64,000 nt of DNA. Origin: Gemmatimonadota bacterium. Its GTDB lineage: Bacteria > Gemmatimonadota > Gemmatimonadetes > Gemmatimonadales > Gemmatimonadaceae. Each line of letters opens with the position of its first letter. Positions within the stretch are counted from its first letter, which is position 1. Shown piece by piece: positions 41,964-51,124 of the stretch. The notes under the pieces were generated by a model that saw only the letters and a program-made list of their open reading frames with translations, was not told where the DNA came from and made no database searches. The position numbers and the translations under genes are program-made. The stretch covers positions 930,001-994,000 of the forward strand of contig JADJRJ010000031.1 in assembly GCA_016712265.1 (NCBI GenBank), in the 5' to 3' direction.

Positions 41964-44096
41964 TCACCCTTGGACGAGGGCCAGGATCGCGATGGGGACG
42001 ATCCGGGTGACTTCGTCAGCGGGGCGTACCCTCGGCTGCATCTCCTCGATGAGAGCGTGAATGGCGGCGAGGTCCCTGGAACCCAGGGCCAACCAGTCAC
42101 CAAGGAACCGCTCGGCTCCGGCACCACCGGCACGACGGACGAGCGATACGGCGTGCGCCACCGAAGCGAGTGTGACGGGCCGGTCACTGCGGGCCGCCCG
42201 CGCTCCCACTTCGTGAAGTCGGCGCAGCGCAGCCCGACGGATTGGTGTGCCGAGGGAGGCGACATCCCCAAGGACCTCCTGCTCACGGCACCAGCGACGC
42301 ACCCGACGCTCCGCGGCGGTGGCGTGGCGTCCAACGCAGCTCCCTGGCTTCGCCCCGGAGGAGGCCTCAAGAAGTTGCGTGATGCGAACAAGGTCGAAGG
42401 TGACTCCGGCCCCATCGAGTGCCATGAGGAATCGTGCCGCTCCTTGCTCTAGGACGGCGACCACGCACCCGGCGCTTCTCGGAGCGCATGCGCAGGCGGT
42501 GACACACGCAGCGGCGGTGGGATCGTTTGACCGCCACGGACGCACTGCGTCGAGGGCACGCTCGAGCGTCGACTTCGCATCGAACCGACTGGTGCCGGGG
42601 TTGAGGGTGTCGAGGTCGATCCCGGCGGCCGTACGCGAAGTGCGGGCCTTGTCGCAGAGCCGGCGGATCAGGCGCAGGAAGCGTTCGGCCATCGTCGGTA
42701 GGCGAAAGGCGTATTGCACCACTTCGGCATGCGGTGAGCCCGGGCGCCGCAAGCGGCCGAGTCGTTGTTCGAGGCGCGCCGGCGTCCACGGCAGGTCCAG
42801 GTGGACTAGCGTCCCCGCCGCCTGCAGGTCTACCCCTTCCGAGAGGACATCGGTCGAAACGAGCAGGTCAACGCGCATGGGATCACGGTCGCGGGCCTCC
42901 GGTCGGTTCGGGCGGAGTCGCTCGAGGATGTCAGCTCGCGGCACGCGTCCGCTCGCTACCCACGCATGAGGGCCCCAGATCCCCGCCGTGCGGCGTGACT
43001 GGTGGAGTCGACGAAAGACTGCCTGCGCCGTCGCCGCCGAGTGCGTAAAGGCAATCGCAGGCGAGTGGGACGGATCGCGAAGAGCGTTGAGGATGGCGTC
43101 CGCTCGTCTCGCGTCCGCGTCGGGTTGGGACCGGAGCAACGCGAGGAGGTCATCGAGGGCGGCGATCCAGCGGGCCAGCGTGCGATGCCATTCGTCGGGA
43201 CGCGGCGCCGGGGAGCTGTCGAAACCAAGCGAGAATTGCAGCGCATCGTCGCCGACCACGCAGCGGCGCACGGCCGCGAGTGTTGGCGCATCCCCGCGCT
43301 CCACGAGGAGCTGCATTGCCTCGGCCGCCAGGCGGCGGCGGCGCAGGCTGCGTTCGAGCGCGGCCTGGCTGGAGAGCCACTGGCGGACGAGGCTGAGGAC
43401 GCCTAACGCGTGTGCGTGGCCGGCGCCATCCGCCGGTAGGGGCGGTGGGAGCGAGAGGATCGGCGCCAGGAGTGCCGACGTCGCGGGGTTCTCAAGCCAC
43501 TGCACCGCACGGACGCGCGGCATCCCGGGCAGGGCCGGGTCACTGCGCCGGAGTGTCACCGCGTCCGCCGTACCCGGGGCGCGTCGCGCAAACAACTCCA
43601 CCAACGCCTCGAGGTCCCGCGCGCTGTTGTGGATCGGCGTCGCGGTGAGGAGTACGACGTCGGCGCCCCAGGTGAGCCGTGCGAGGGACTGGTAGCGGCG
43701 CGTCGCCGGGTTGCGGGCGTGATGGGCTTCGTCGACGATCACCAGCGAGCGTGGGGGCGGGAGGGGCGGCACGGTCCGCGACAGGCTCTCCAGGGAGTGC
43801 CACGTGGCCTGCTGCCCGGTGCGGTCGAGGGCCCGACGCCACGTGTCGCGGAGGACGGCGGGGGCGACCACGGTGGTGGTGTGATAGAAGGCAGCACAGG
43901 CAATAGCCGTGTAGGTCTTTCCGGCGCCGACCGGGTCGGCCAGCAGCGCGCCGCCCAGCCGGCGGCAGCGGTCGAGCACGAGCGCGGCCGCCTCGACTTG
44001 GTGGGGGCGCAGGGTGACCGCGCCCAGGGTTGGGGGGACGACCACCGATGAGCGGACCGCCTCGGCAATCCGGGCACGGACGGCGCCTAACGCCAT
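41964..44096 (-). CDS. SNF2-type helicase of a two-gene methylase-helicase locus
   Basis: 710 residues from the ATG giving MALGAVRARIAEAVRSSVVV; upstream sequence in this frame is a shadow of the methylase gene. Motifs: LRPHQVEAAALVLDR (Q-like), ADPVGAGKTYTAIA (Walker A), VIVDEAHHARN (DEAH), LLTATPIHNS (III), DLLVSTDVLSEGVDLQAAGT (V) and RLEQRLGRLRRPGSPHAE (VI). The C-terminal ~200 residues are Ala/Arg-rich with several cysteines (ACVTACACAPRSAGC) and are not recognised. No nuclease motif is visible. The start overlaps the methylase stop by ten bases, so the two act together. DrmD of class 1 DISARM is a comparable SNF2 helicase. Confidence 0.85.
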   Translation of the reverse strand: MALGAVRARIAEAVRSSVVVPPTLGAVTLRPHQVEAAALVLDRCRRLGGALLADPVGAGKTYTAIACAAFYHTTTVVAPAVLRDTWRRALDRTGQQATWHSLESLSRTVPPLPPPRSLVIVDEAHHARNPATRRYQSLARLTWGADVVLLTATPIHNSARDLEALVELFARRAPGTADAVTLRRSDPALPGMPRVRAVQWLENPATSALLAPILSLPPPLPADGAGHAHALGVLSLVRQWLSSQAALERSLRRRRLAAEAMQLLVERGDAPTLAAVRRCVVGDDALQFSLGFDSSPAPRPDEWHRTLARWIAALDDLLALLRSQPDADARRADAILNALRDPSHSPAIAFTHSAATAQAVFRRLHQSRRTAGIWGPHAWVASGRVPRADILERLRPNRPEARDRDPMRVDLLVSTDVLSEGVDLQAAGTLVHLDLPWTPARLEQRLGRLRRPGSPHAEVVQYAFRLPTMAERFLRLIRRLCDKARTSRTAAGIDLDTLNPGTSRFDAKSTLERALDAVRPWRSNDPTAAACVTACACAPRSAGCVVAVLEQGAARFLMALDGAGVTFDLVRITQLLEASSGAKPGSCVGRHATAAERRVRRWCREQEVLGDVASLGTPIRRAALRRLHEVGARAARSDRPVTLASVAHAVSLVRRAGGAGAERFLGDWLALGSRDLAAIHALIEEMQPRVRPADEVTRIVPIAILALVQG
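44085..44092 (-). repeat. CGTTAGGC octamer at the methylase/helicase junction
   Basis: This copy of the window-wide octamer supplies both the TAG stop of the methylase gene and the Leu-Gly codons at positions 3-4 of the helicase gene, in two frames. Confidence 0.7.
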
Positions 44097-47000
44097 TGCC
44101 ACTCGACGAGCGGCCCGACGCTGCGCAGGCTGACGCGGTAGGCGTCGCACGCGGCGGCCAGCAGGTCGGTGTCCGACGGGATGTCGCCGGCCATCGCCCG
44201 TTGTCCCAGCGGGGCGAGGACGTCGCGGGCCCGCGCCCAGTCGGCCGGGAGGGGCAGCGCGGCCACGGTCCAGGCCAGGAAGCGCTGGTACCCTCCCCGC
44301 GCGGGCTCGGCGATGGAGGCAAGCCACGCCGCGACGATGGGTGTGTTTAGCAGGGTGGCGAGCGCGGCCGCATCGGTGTCGTCGCGACACGGGAGGACAT
44401 AGCAGGTGTTCAGCGGGACCACCGGCGAGCGTGCCGGGAGGATCAGCGCGCGTGGGCCGCGACTCATGTCTGCCCACACGACGCGCGGACGGTCATTGAG
44501 GGCGGCGTCGATGCGGAAGAGGGACCACCAGGCGGTGGACCCGCGGACGTCGCTCCGTTCGGCGAGGGTCCCACGCCAGCGCCCCAGCCAGCGCGCCGTG
44601 GCCTCGGGCAGGGTGCGCAACGGTCGTCCATCCACACCGTGGGTCCAGATCACGCACTCGGTCGACGGACGGGGTTGCCAGGGACGCACATGCTCCCCGC
44701 GCAGGATCGGTCGCAGGATCTCGCGCTCGATCCGGATGTTGCCGCGAGCCGTGGTCACGATCGTCGCGCCCTGCTCGGACCGTGGGTGCGTCACAAGGAA
44801 GGCCTCATTGCATCCGCACTTCAGGCCGAGCATTGGGGGTTGGAGCTGGGCCAGCGGAGCGCCCACTTCGGCCAACCGACGGAATGCACGCTGCGCGTCC
44901 GGCGGCAGGGTGATCCACGGCGCACCGGGCGTCGCATCAAACGCGAGGTCTGCGCGTGGACACCGCCAGCTGACGGCGAGCCGGCGTCGATGGACGGTCA
45001 TGCGGACCGCTGCGGTGGCATCGGGCGCTGACTTGCGGACCACGACCAACGACGGATAGGCGGCCGCGTCGAACGCGGCTGGCGCGTCGGACCAGTCCTC
45101 CACGACGCGCACCCGATGGCTCTCATGCAGCAACCGGCGCACGCCGCCGCCGGCAAGGGAGCGCCACAATTTCATGGGGAGGAGCAGGGCCAGGATGCCA
45201 TCCGGGCGCAGGAGGCGCAGGGACTGCTCCGCAAAGAGGGCGGCGAGGTCCACCTGGGCACCGAACGACGCGCCGCGCGACGAGGCACCCTCCCACGCGG
45301 CATCGCGAAAGACTCGGTACGTGGCGCGGAACTGGTCGCGCCGCTCCGGCGGGATCCGGTGCAGGCGCACCCACGGCGGATTGCCTATCACCAGGTCGAA
45401 CCCGCCGTCGTGGATGGCATCCGCGAAGTGCGACGCGAAGCGAAACGGCAGGGCGGCGCCGTCCCGCAACGCGTCCCGCTGGCGACGGAGCCTGCGGGCC
45501 GTCGCCTGCAGCTCCTGTCGACGCGCGCGCTCTTCCGGCAGGGAACCGCGGCGACCCCCGAACAGGTCGCGACCGCGCGACGCGACGAGCAACGACCAGC
45601 GTTCTTCGGCCACACCGGCCAGTCGCGCCTCGACGACGCCGATCGCGGCGCGTCGTTCGGCCACATCGAGGCGGCGGGCCAGGAGCGCCTTGCGCGTCCC
45701 GGTGCTGCGCGCGTACCGCGCCCGGTCACGGGCGATCTCGCGCGACACGGTGCATGACGATTCCCATTCCCCGCCATCGAGGGCGTCTCCGACGCGCACG
45801 TTGCGATCGAGGTTGGGGAGGGGCGGCAGGTCCAGCGGATCGTTCACCTCGAGTTCCACCAGCGTGGAGAGCCACAGCCGCAGTTCGCACAACCACACGG
45901 CCATCGGGTTGAGGTCGACGCCGAAGATGGACCGGGTGAGCACCAGCCGCTTGAGGGCGGCGCGCGGGGTGTCGTCGCCCGCCGTCGCGAGCAGCCCCAC
46001 GATGCGGTCCAGGGCAAAGACAAGGAACGCGCCCGATCCACAGGCCGGGTCGAGGACACGGACCCGCTGCAGGTGGTCGCGCAGCTCGATATCGTCCCCG
46101 GCGCCACCGGCCAGCCAGCGTTCGACGGTGGGTTCTGGTACACCACGCGCGTGCAGGTACTCGCCTAACGCGGCCTCGGTCGTGCGCTCCACCAGCGCGT
46201 GTGGAGTGTAGAAGGCCCCGGTCTCCCGCCGGTCGCGGGACGCCATCAGGCTCTCGAAGGCCCGACCGAGCATCTCCGGGTCGATGGCGGCCTCGGACGC
46301 GTCCGTCCGATCCTCGTAGGCGGTGAACCGATAGCGGGTGATCACCTCGTCGAAGAACGTGGCGAGTTCACTGTCCCGGAATCGCATCGCGCGATACCGA
46401 TGCTCGAGGGGCGATCGGTTGAAGAGGCCGCCATTGAGGAACGGGACGCGCCCGAAGGCGCGTGCCCGCACGGATCGCTGGGCATACGGCGTGTTGAGCG
46501 TCCCGAAAAACAGGGGCTCGAGCACACGCCGGTGGACCCCCCCGCTGGCGAGGGCGGCGTCGGCGTGCCGGGTCAGGAAGTTGGCGTCGCCGTCGAGCCA
46601 CCCACGGCCCTCAAGAAAGGCGAGGAAGAGCAACCGCGAGGCGGTGGAGAGCGCGAGGGCGTGTCGCACCTCCGCAGGGGCGGACCCTTCCGCACCCTCG
46701 CCTAACGCGTGGACGTGTCGCTCCAACGCACGATAGAACCTGGTCGACAGGGCATCCCGGCCCAGGATCTCGTGCCAGCGGGCGTGCACCAGCAGGTCCT
46801 CCCCGCCCGCCGCCGCAACCACGGCGGCCAGGGTTTCGGCGTCACTCTGCCGTGGCTGGCGCGGGTCGAGGAGGAGGGTGGCGCGCTGCGGACGGCCGTT
46901 GCCCTCGAGGAAGGTGGAGAGCGCGGCCGCATGGCCCGCACTGGCGATGACGAGGAGGGTCCACCGGAACTCTGGTGCGCGAGCCGCCAGGCGCGCCGTG

Positions 47001-47239
47001 CATTGCTCGACGACCTCCCGTACCTCGTGCGTATGGGCGACCAGCGCCACCGCCCGCAGCGTGCCGGCGCGGCGGGCGACGATTCCACCCGCCGCGTGGG
47101 CCTCGATGCCTAACGCGCGCGCGGTGGCAGCATCCAGGCGAGCCGCATGGCCGAACCCGAGGGCGCTGAGGAGGGGCGGCGCGCCGACCGGCCGGACCAG
47201 GCCGGCCAGGAGCGCGTGGGAAGCACGGGAGGTGAGCAC
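44087..47239 (-). CDS. Eco57I/DrmMI-like N6-adenine DNA methylase
   Basis: 1050 residues. The N-terminal ~350 contain a poorly conserved domain, then SRLLFLAFLEGRGWLDG, FLNGGLFNRSPLEHRY, FFDEVITRYRFTAYEDR and LMASRDRRETGAFYTP, typical of type IIG-like and BREX/DISARM methylases. Motif I is VLDPACGSGAFLVFALDRI (about 391) and the catalytic motif IV is LVIGNPPWVRLHRI (about 618), which specifies adenine-N6 methylation. A helical Arg-rich insert (AERRAAIGVVEARLAGVAEE) separates them. The C-terminal ~350 look like a target-recognition region. I see no PD-(D/E)xK motif. It overlaps the SNF2 helicase gene by ten bases. It probably modifies self DNA in a defence system whose effector is the helicase or lies elsewhere. 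Confidence 0.85.
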   Translation of the reverse strand: MLTSRASHALLAGLVRPVGAPPLLSALGFGHAARLDAATARALGIEAHAAGGIVARRAGTLRAVALVAHTHEVREVVEQCTARLAARAPEFRWTLLVIASAGHAAALSTFLEGNGRPQRATLLLDPRQPRQSDAETLAAVVAAAGGEDLLVHARWHEILGRDALSTRFYRALERHVHALGEGAEGSAPAEVRHALALSTASRLLFLAFLEGRGWLDGDANFLTRHADAALASGGVHRRVLEPLFFGTLNTPYAQRSVRARAFGRVPFLNGGLFNRSPLEHRYRAMRFRDSELATFFDEVITRYRFTAYEDRTDASEAAIDPEMLGRAFESLMASRDRRETGAFYTPHALVERTTEAALGEYLHARGVPEPTVERWLAGGAGDDIELRDHLQRVRVLDPACGSGAFLVFALDRIVGLLATAGDDTPRAALKRLVLTRSIFGVDLNPMAVWLCELRLWLSTLVELEVNDPLDLPPLPNLDRNVRVGDALDGGEWESSCTVSREIARDRARYARSTGTRKALLARRLDVAERRAAIGVVEARLAGVAEERWSLLVASRGRDLFGGRRGSLPEERARRQELQATARRLRRQRDALRDGAALPFRFASHFADAIHDGGFDLVIGNPPWVRLHRIPPERRDQFRATYRVFRDAAWEGASSRGASFGAQVDLAALFAEQSLRLLRPDGILALLLPMKLWRSLAGGGVRRLLHESHRVRVVEDWSDAPAAFDAAAYPSLVVVRKSAPDATAAVRMTVHRRRLAVSWRCPRADLAFDATPGAPWITLPPDAQRAFRRLAEVGAPLAQLQPPMLGLKCGCNEAFLVTHPRSEQGATIVTTARGNIRIEREILRPILRGEHVRPWQPRPSTECVIWTHGVDGRPLRTLPEATARWLGRWRGTLAERSDVRGSTAWWSLFRIDAALNDRPRVVWADMSRGPRALILPARSPVVPLNTCYVLPCRDDTDAAALATLLNTPIVAAWLASIAEPARGGYQRFLAWTVAALPLPADWARARDVLAPLGQRAMAGDIPSDTDLLAAACDAYRVSLRSVGPLVEWQWR

Positions 47240-47323
47240 CCTCCGAACGTGTCGGCGAGCCTCGCCCCGGCCGTCACCATGGCCGCGCAGACCACAACAA
47301 TTTGTTGCATGCCCGGCCGCGCG

Positions 47324-48571
47324 TCAGGACGCGGGCGATTCCCCACGGCTGATGACTACGGCGGCGGCCATGTCACCGGTGACGTTCGCCGTGGTCCGAA
47401 ACATGTCGGGGACCGTGTCCACGGCCAGCAAAACGCCCATCCCCTCAACGGGCACGCCGGCGGCCATCATCGCCGGCACCATGGCCACGATGGACCCGGC
47501 GGGGATCCCGGGGATGCTGAACGTCGTGAGCACCACGGTGAGGACGATGCTCGCGAGCTGCGACGGGCCCAGCTCAATGCCATAGAGGCGGGCGATGAAC
47601 ACGATCCCCGTCGTGATGCCTAACGCGCCGCCGATGCGAAAGGTCGACGCCGCCAGCGGCAGGAAAAACGCCGCCACATGCTCCGGCAGCGCCAGGCGGG
47701 TGCGGGCCATGTCCATCATCGCCGGCAGCGAGGCGAGCGAGGATCGCGCGCTGAACGCCACGGCTTGCGCCGGGAGGATCGCGCGGGCGAAGGTCGGCAT
47801 CGAGATCCGCCCGGTGATGGCCGCGAGGGGATACAGCACGACCAGGCCAAACACCACACAGACGGCGGAGGTGACCACGATATATCCCAGCAGCGCGCCC
47901 GCGGCGGAGAGCCCCAGCCGGGCGGCCAGCGGCACGCTCAGGGCGAACACGCCGACTGGTGCGAGGGCGAGCACCCACCGGACCATTGTCAACGCACTGT
48001 CCGCCACCCCGGTAAAGAACCGCCGGAGCACGTCGCGCCCCTCGGCGGAGATCCGGCCAATCGCGAGGCCAAGGGCCACCGAGAAGATGATCAATGGGAG
48101 GAGCGCCCCGTCCGCCGCGGCCTTCACCGGGTTCGTCGGCACCAGGTCGATGACCCACTGGGAAAAACGTGTGAGCTTCTGGGCGCTTTCCCCCGCGGTG
48201 CCTGCCGACTGCGACGCACTGGCCCGCAACGCGTCCGCCGCCGCGGGGTCGATCGGCAGGAGGGCAAACAGCGGCGGGGCGACCAGCGCCGCGAAAACCG
48301 CTCCGGCCACGAGGAGGGTGACAAACAGGAGCAGCGCGCGGCCTCCCACGCGGCCAATCGTGCGCGGATCCGGGGCCGCCGTGACCCCCACGATGATGCT
48401 CCCGACGACCAGCGGGATCACGGTCATCCGGATGGCATTGATCCACAGCGTGCCCAGCGGCTCGATGACCGGCACGAGGCGGGTGATCGCCGGGATCTCC
48501 AGGACCGAGATCGCGATCCCCGTGGCCAGGCCAGCCACCAGTGCAATAAGGACTTTCGTCGTCAGGCTCAC
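47324..48571 (-). CDS. Dicarboxylate/amino acid:cation symporter (GltP/DctA family)
   Basis: 415 residues, eight to ten hydrophobic helices. Conserved DAACS features include NAIRMTVIPLVVGSIIVGV in helix 2, the serine-rich QAVAFSARSSLASLPAMMD hairpin, and FSIPGIPAGSIVAMVPAMM, with VDTVPDMFRTTANVTGDMAA at the substrate site. It imports glutamate, aspartate or C4-dicarboxylates with sodium or protons. The family's NMDGT string is altered to STFRIGGALG, as in a divergent subgroup. It lies 84 bases after the methylase start on the same strand and starts a divergent pair with the rhodanese gene. Confidence 0.88.
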   Translation of the reverse strand: MSLTTKVLIALVAGLATGIAISVLEIPAITRLVPVIEPLGTLWINAIRMTVIPLVVGSIIVGVTAAPDPRTIGRVGGRALLLFVTLLVAGAVFAALVAPPLFALLPIDPAAADALRASASQSAGTAGESAQKLTRFSQWVIDLVPTNPVKAAADGALLPLIIFSVALGLAIGRISAEGRDVLRRFFTGVADSALTMVRWVLALAPVGVFALSVPLAARLGLSAAGALLGYIVVTSAVCVVFGLVVLYPLAAITGRISMPTFARAILPAQAVAFSARSSLASLPAMMDMARTRLALPEHVAAFFLPLAASTFRIGGALGITTGIVFIARLYGIELGPSQLASIVLTVVLTTFSIPGIPAGSIVAMVPAMMAAGVPVEGMGVLLAVDTVPDMFRTTANVTGDMAAAVVISRGESPAS

Positions 48572-48630
48572 CGGGCGAAACTACCCCTTCGCCCGCCGTC
48601 TCGCGAGGCAATCCTCCTACCCCATCGACT

Positions 48631-48987
48631 GTGAAGAGCGCCGCCGACCTCATCTCCGACGCCAAGGCCCGCATCCGCCAGGTGACCGCATCCGACACCA
48701 TGCGGCTGCGGGAGGCGACGCCGTCCCTGGTCGTGCTCGATTGTCGCGAGCCTAACGAATGGAACCTCGGCCGCATTCCCGGGGCGCTGTTCATCCCGCG
48801 CGGGATCCTCGAGACGAACATCGAGGCGGCGGTCCCCCGGGACCGTCCCCTCGTGATCTACTGCGCCTCCGGCAATCGATCGGCTTTTGCCGCCGACACG
48901 CTCCAACAGATGGGGTACACCAATGTCGCCTCGATGAGCGGGGGCTTCCGCGGATGGGTCGACGCGGGCGGCGACGTCGAAGACTGA
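48631..48987 (+). CDS. Single-domain rhodanese
   Basis: 118 residues from a GTG start. The domain runs ATPSLVVLDCREPNEWNLGR, IPGALFIPRG to SMSGGFRGWVDAG. The active-site loop is CASGNRS with the catalytic Cys at about 78. It probably transfers sulfane sulfur. The REPNEWN codons contain the octamer in the opposite sense (GCCTAACG at 48750), the one coding copy not read as Leu-Gly. The NUDIX gene follows after six bases. Confidence 0.85.
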   Translation: MKSAADLISDAKARIRQVTASDTMRLREATPSLVVLDCREPNEWNLGRIPGALFIPRGILETNIEAAVPRDRPLVIYCASGNRSAFAADTLQQMGYTNVASMSGGFRGWVDAGGDVED

Positions 48988-48993
48988 CGGCGA

Positions 48994-49581
48994 GTGGACC
49001 AGCTCATCGCACGACTTGAGCGTTCGCTCACCGGGCGGCCTCCCGCACGGGCTGCCACGGATGGGGCGCCGCCCCGGGCGGCGGTCTCGGTGACCTTTCG
49101 CTCCGACCGCGGTGAGGCGGAGTTCCTTCTGATTCGTCGCGCCGAGCGCGACGGGGATCCGTGGAGCGGGCAGGTCGCACTGCCCGGCGGGCGATGGCAG
49201 CACGACGACACGTCGCTGGAGCAGACAGCCCTGCGGGAGACCCACGAAGAAACGGGGCTCGACATCCGTATGAACGGACGCGTGATTGGGGCGCTCGACG
49301 AGTTGCGTCCGCGGTCGCCGTTGCTTCCGCCGATCGTCGTCACGCCGTTCGTGGCGCATATTGCGCCGACTGCTCCACTGGTCCTCAGCCACGAGGTCGC
49401 CGCGGCGTTCTGGGTCCCGTGGTCTCGGCTCCTGGACCCGGAACTGGATCACGAGGCGGAGGTCAGTACCCGCGGGGCGACCTGGCGCGTGCCGGCGTTC
49501 CACCTGGAGGGGCACGTCGTGTGGGGCATGACCGAACGCATCCTGCGCCAACTGATCACCCGAGTGCACGAGGGACCATGA
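48994..49581 (+). CDS. NUDIX hydrolase, CoA pyrophosphatase-like
   Basis: 195 residues from a GTG start. The region WSGQVALPGGRWQHDDTSLE followed by QTALRETHEETGLD is the NUDIX box in the arrangement of the CoA/NADH pyrophosphatase group (GQVAxPGG then REtxEEtG). It would cleave a nucleoside-diphosphate-linked compound, most likely CoA or a derivative. Coupled by ATGA to the serine hydrolase downstream. Confidence 0.8.
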   Translation: MDQLIARLERSLTGRPPARAATDGAPPRAAVSVTFRSDRGEAEFLLIRRAERDGDPWSGQVALPGGRWQHDDTSLEQTALRETHEETGLDIRMNGRVIGALDELRPRSPLLPPIVVTPFVAHIAPTAPLVLSHEVAAAFWVPWSRLLDPELDHEAEVSTRGATWRVPAFHLEGHVVWGMTERILRQLITRVHEGP

Positions 49582-51089
49582 CACACCTGCGAACCGCTTG
49601 CCTGGCCGCCACGGCCCTCCTCAGCGCCACCGCGCAAGCCCAGCGTCCCGACTGGGGTACATTCGATCGTTGGGTAGCGCAGGGGGTCGTTGACTGGAAG
49701 GTGCCCGGGCTCGCTGTCGCCGTGGTCAAGGACGATTCCGTGGTGTTCAGTCGCGGGTACGGCGTGCGCCAGCTCGGCGCGCCGGGGAATCGGGTCGACG
49801 ACCATACGCGATTCGCCATCGGGTCCACCACCAAGGCCATGACGGCCCTGGCGCTGCTGATGCTCCAGGATGAAGGCAAGGTGCAGCTTGACGACCCCGT
49901 GCAGCGGTACCTCCCCACGCTGCAGCTCTTTGACCCGGTGATGACCCGCGAGCTGACGGTGCGCGACCTGCTCACCCATCACACCGGGCTGCCCGGGTCC
50001 GACCTGCTCTGGTCCGGCGGCGACTACAGCACGGCCGAGGTGATCCGGCGGATGCGGTACCTGCGACCGGCGACGTCGTTCCGCAACTCGTATCACTACC
50101 AGAACGTGCAGTACGCCATGGCCGGCGAGGTCGTGCGGGTGGCGTCGGGCATGCCGTGGGAGCAGTTTGTGGCGGAGCGCATCCACCGCCCGTTAGGCAT
50201 GGGGGAGACCGTATCGCTCCTGTCGCAGCTGGCCGGCGCGCCGAATGTCGCGGCCCCCCACATGATCCTCGATGGCGCCGTGACGCCCATCGACAACCGT
50301 TCAGTTGACCCGGTGGCCGCGGCAGGTTCGGTCTGGTCCAGCGTGCACGACATGGCCAAGTGGATGCGCTTTGTCCTGGATTCGGGCCGCGTGGGCGGCC
50401 GCCGCCTGGTCTCGCCGCGCGGGTTTGCCGACTGGCTCTCGGCGCAGGTCGTCGTGCCCCTGGCGGACTTTTATCCCACGCGCACGCTCACACGGGCCCA
50501 CCAGGTGAACTATGGCCTCGGCTGGTTCCTGCACGACTACCGCGGCATGAGCGTGGCGATGCACACGGGAAGTATTGATGGCCAGGTTGCGATCATTGGG
50601 CTCGTCCCCGACCAGCGGCTGGGCGTGTATGTCCTGGCGAACCTGGATCATGCCGAGCTGCGTCACGCGATCCTGCACCGGGTGCTCGATCTTTATGGTG
50701 GGGGCGCGGCACGCGACTGGTCGGCCGAATTGCAACACCTGTATGGAGCCCTCGAGGCGGCAGGCAAGGCGGCGGAGGCACGACAGATGGCCTCACAGGT
50801 CAAGGGAACCCGTCCGTCGCTCGACCTCGCGCAGTATGCCGGCACCTACAGTGACTCCTTGTATGGCGACGCGACGGTGGAGCTGCGCGACGGGCGGTTG
50901 CGGTTCGCCTTTGGCAAGGGGTTCACCGGTTGGTTGTCCCACTTTCACTACGACACCTTCGTGGTGCCCTGGGACGATCGCCGCGCCGGCCGGGGGCTGG
51001 TCTCGTTCTCGCTGGACGCCACCGGACAGCCGACCGCGATCGAGGCGCTGGGCACGCGCTTCGTTCGGCGCCCTGTCTCAAGTCGTTAG
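49578..51089 (+). CDS. Secreted serine hydrolase of the class C beta-lactamase family
   Basis: 503 residues with signal peptide (MTHLRTACLAATALLSATAQA). The motifs are GSTTK (Ser-x2-Lys, about residue 80), YQN in YHYQNVQYAM (about 175) and HTG in MHTGSIDGQ (about 330). A C-terminal DUF3471-like beta domain has AQYAGTYSDSLYGDATVELR. Such proteins include D-aminopeptidases, esterases and penicillin-binding-like carboxypeptidases. It is the second of this type in the window. Its start overlaps the NUDIX stop (ATGA), and a deacetylase follows. Confidence 0.85.
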   Translation: MTHLRTACLAATALLSATAQAQRPDWGTFDRWVAQGVVDWKVPGLAVAVVKDDSVVFSRGYGVRQLGAPGNRVDDHTRFAIGSTTKAMTALALLMLQDEGKVQLDDPVQRYLPTLQLFDPVMTRELTVRDLLTHHTGLPGSDLLWSGGDYSTAEVIRRMRYLRPATSFRNSYHYQNVQYAMAGEVVRVASGMPWEQFVAERIHRPLGMGETVSLLSQLAGAPNVAAPHMILDGAVTPIDNRSVDPVAAAGSVWSSVHDMAKWMRFVLDSGRVGGRRLVSPRGFADWLSAQVVVPLADFYPTRTLTRAHQVNYGLGWFLHDYRGMSVAMHTGSIDGQVAIIGLVPDQRLGVYVLANLDHAELRHAILHRVLDLYGGGAARDWSAELQHLYGALEAAGKAAEARQMASQVKGTRPSLDLAQYAGTYSDSLYGDATVELRDGRLRFAFGKGFTGWLSHFHYDTFVVPWDDRRAGRGLVSFSLDATGQPTAIEALGTRFVRRPVSSR

Positions 51090-51124
51090 GTCGTTCCTTT
51101 ACCCTCACGCCTCACGCCACCACC

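Noticed and set aside
41964..47239. Complete DISARM or BREX system
   Set aside because: Only methylase and helicase are present; no drmA/B/C, pglZ, brxL or other core gene lies on either side.
47574..48821. 415-codon minus-strand frame overlapping the symporter and rhodanese genes
   Set aside because: Out of frame with the clearly membrane-spanning symporter and spans two divergent genes; shadow.
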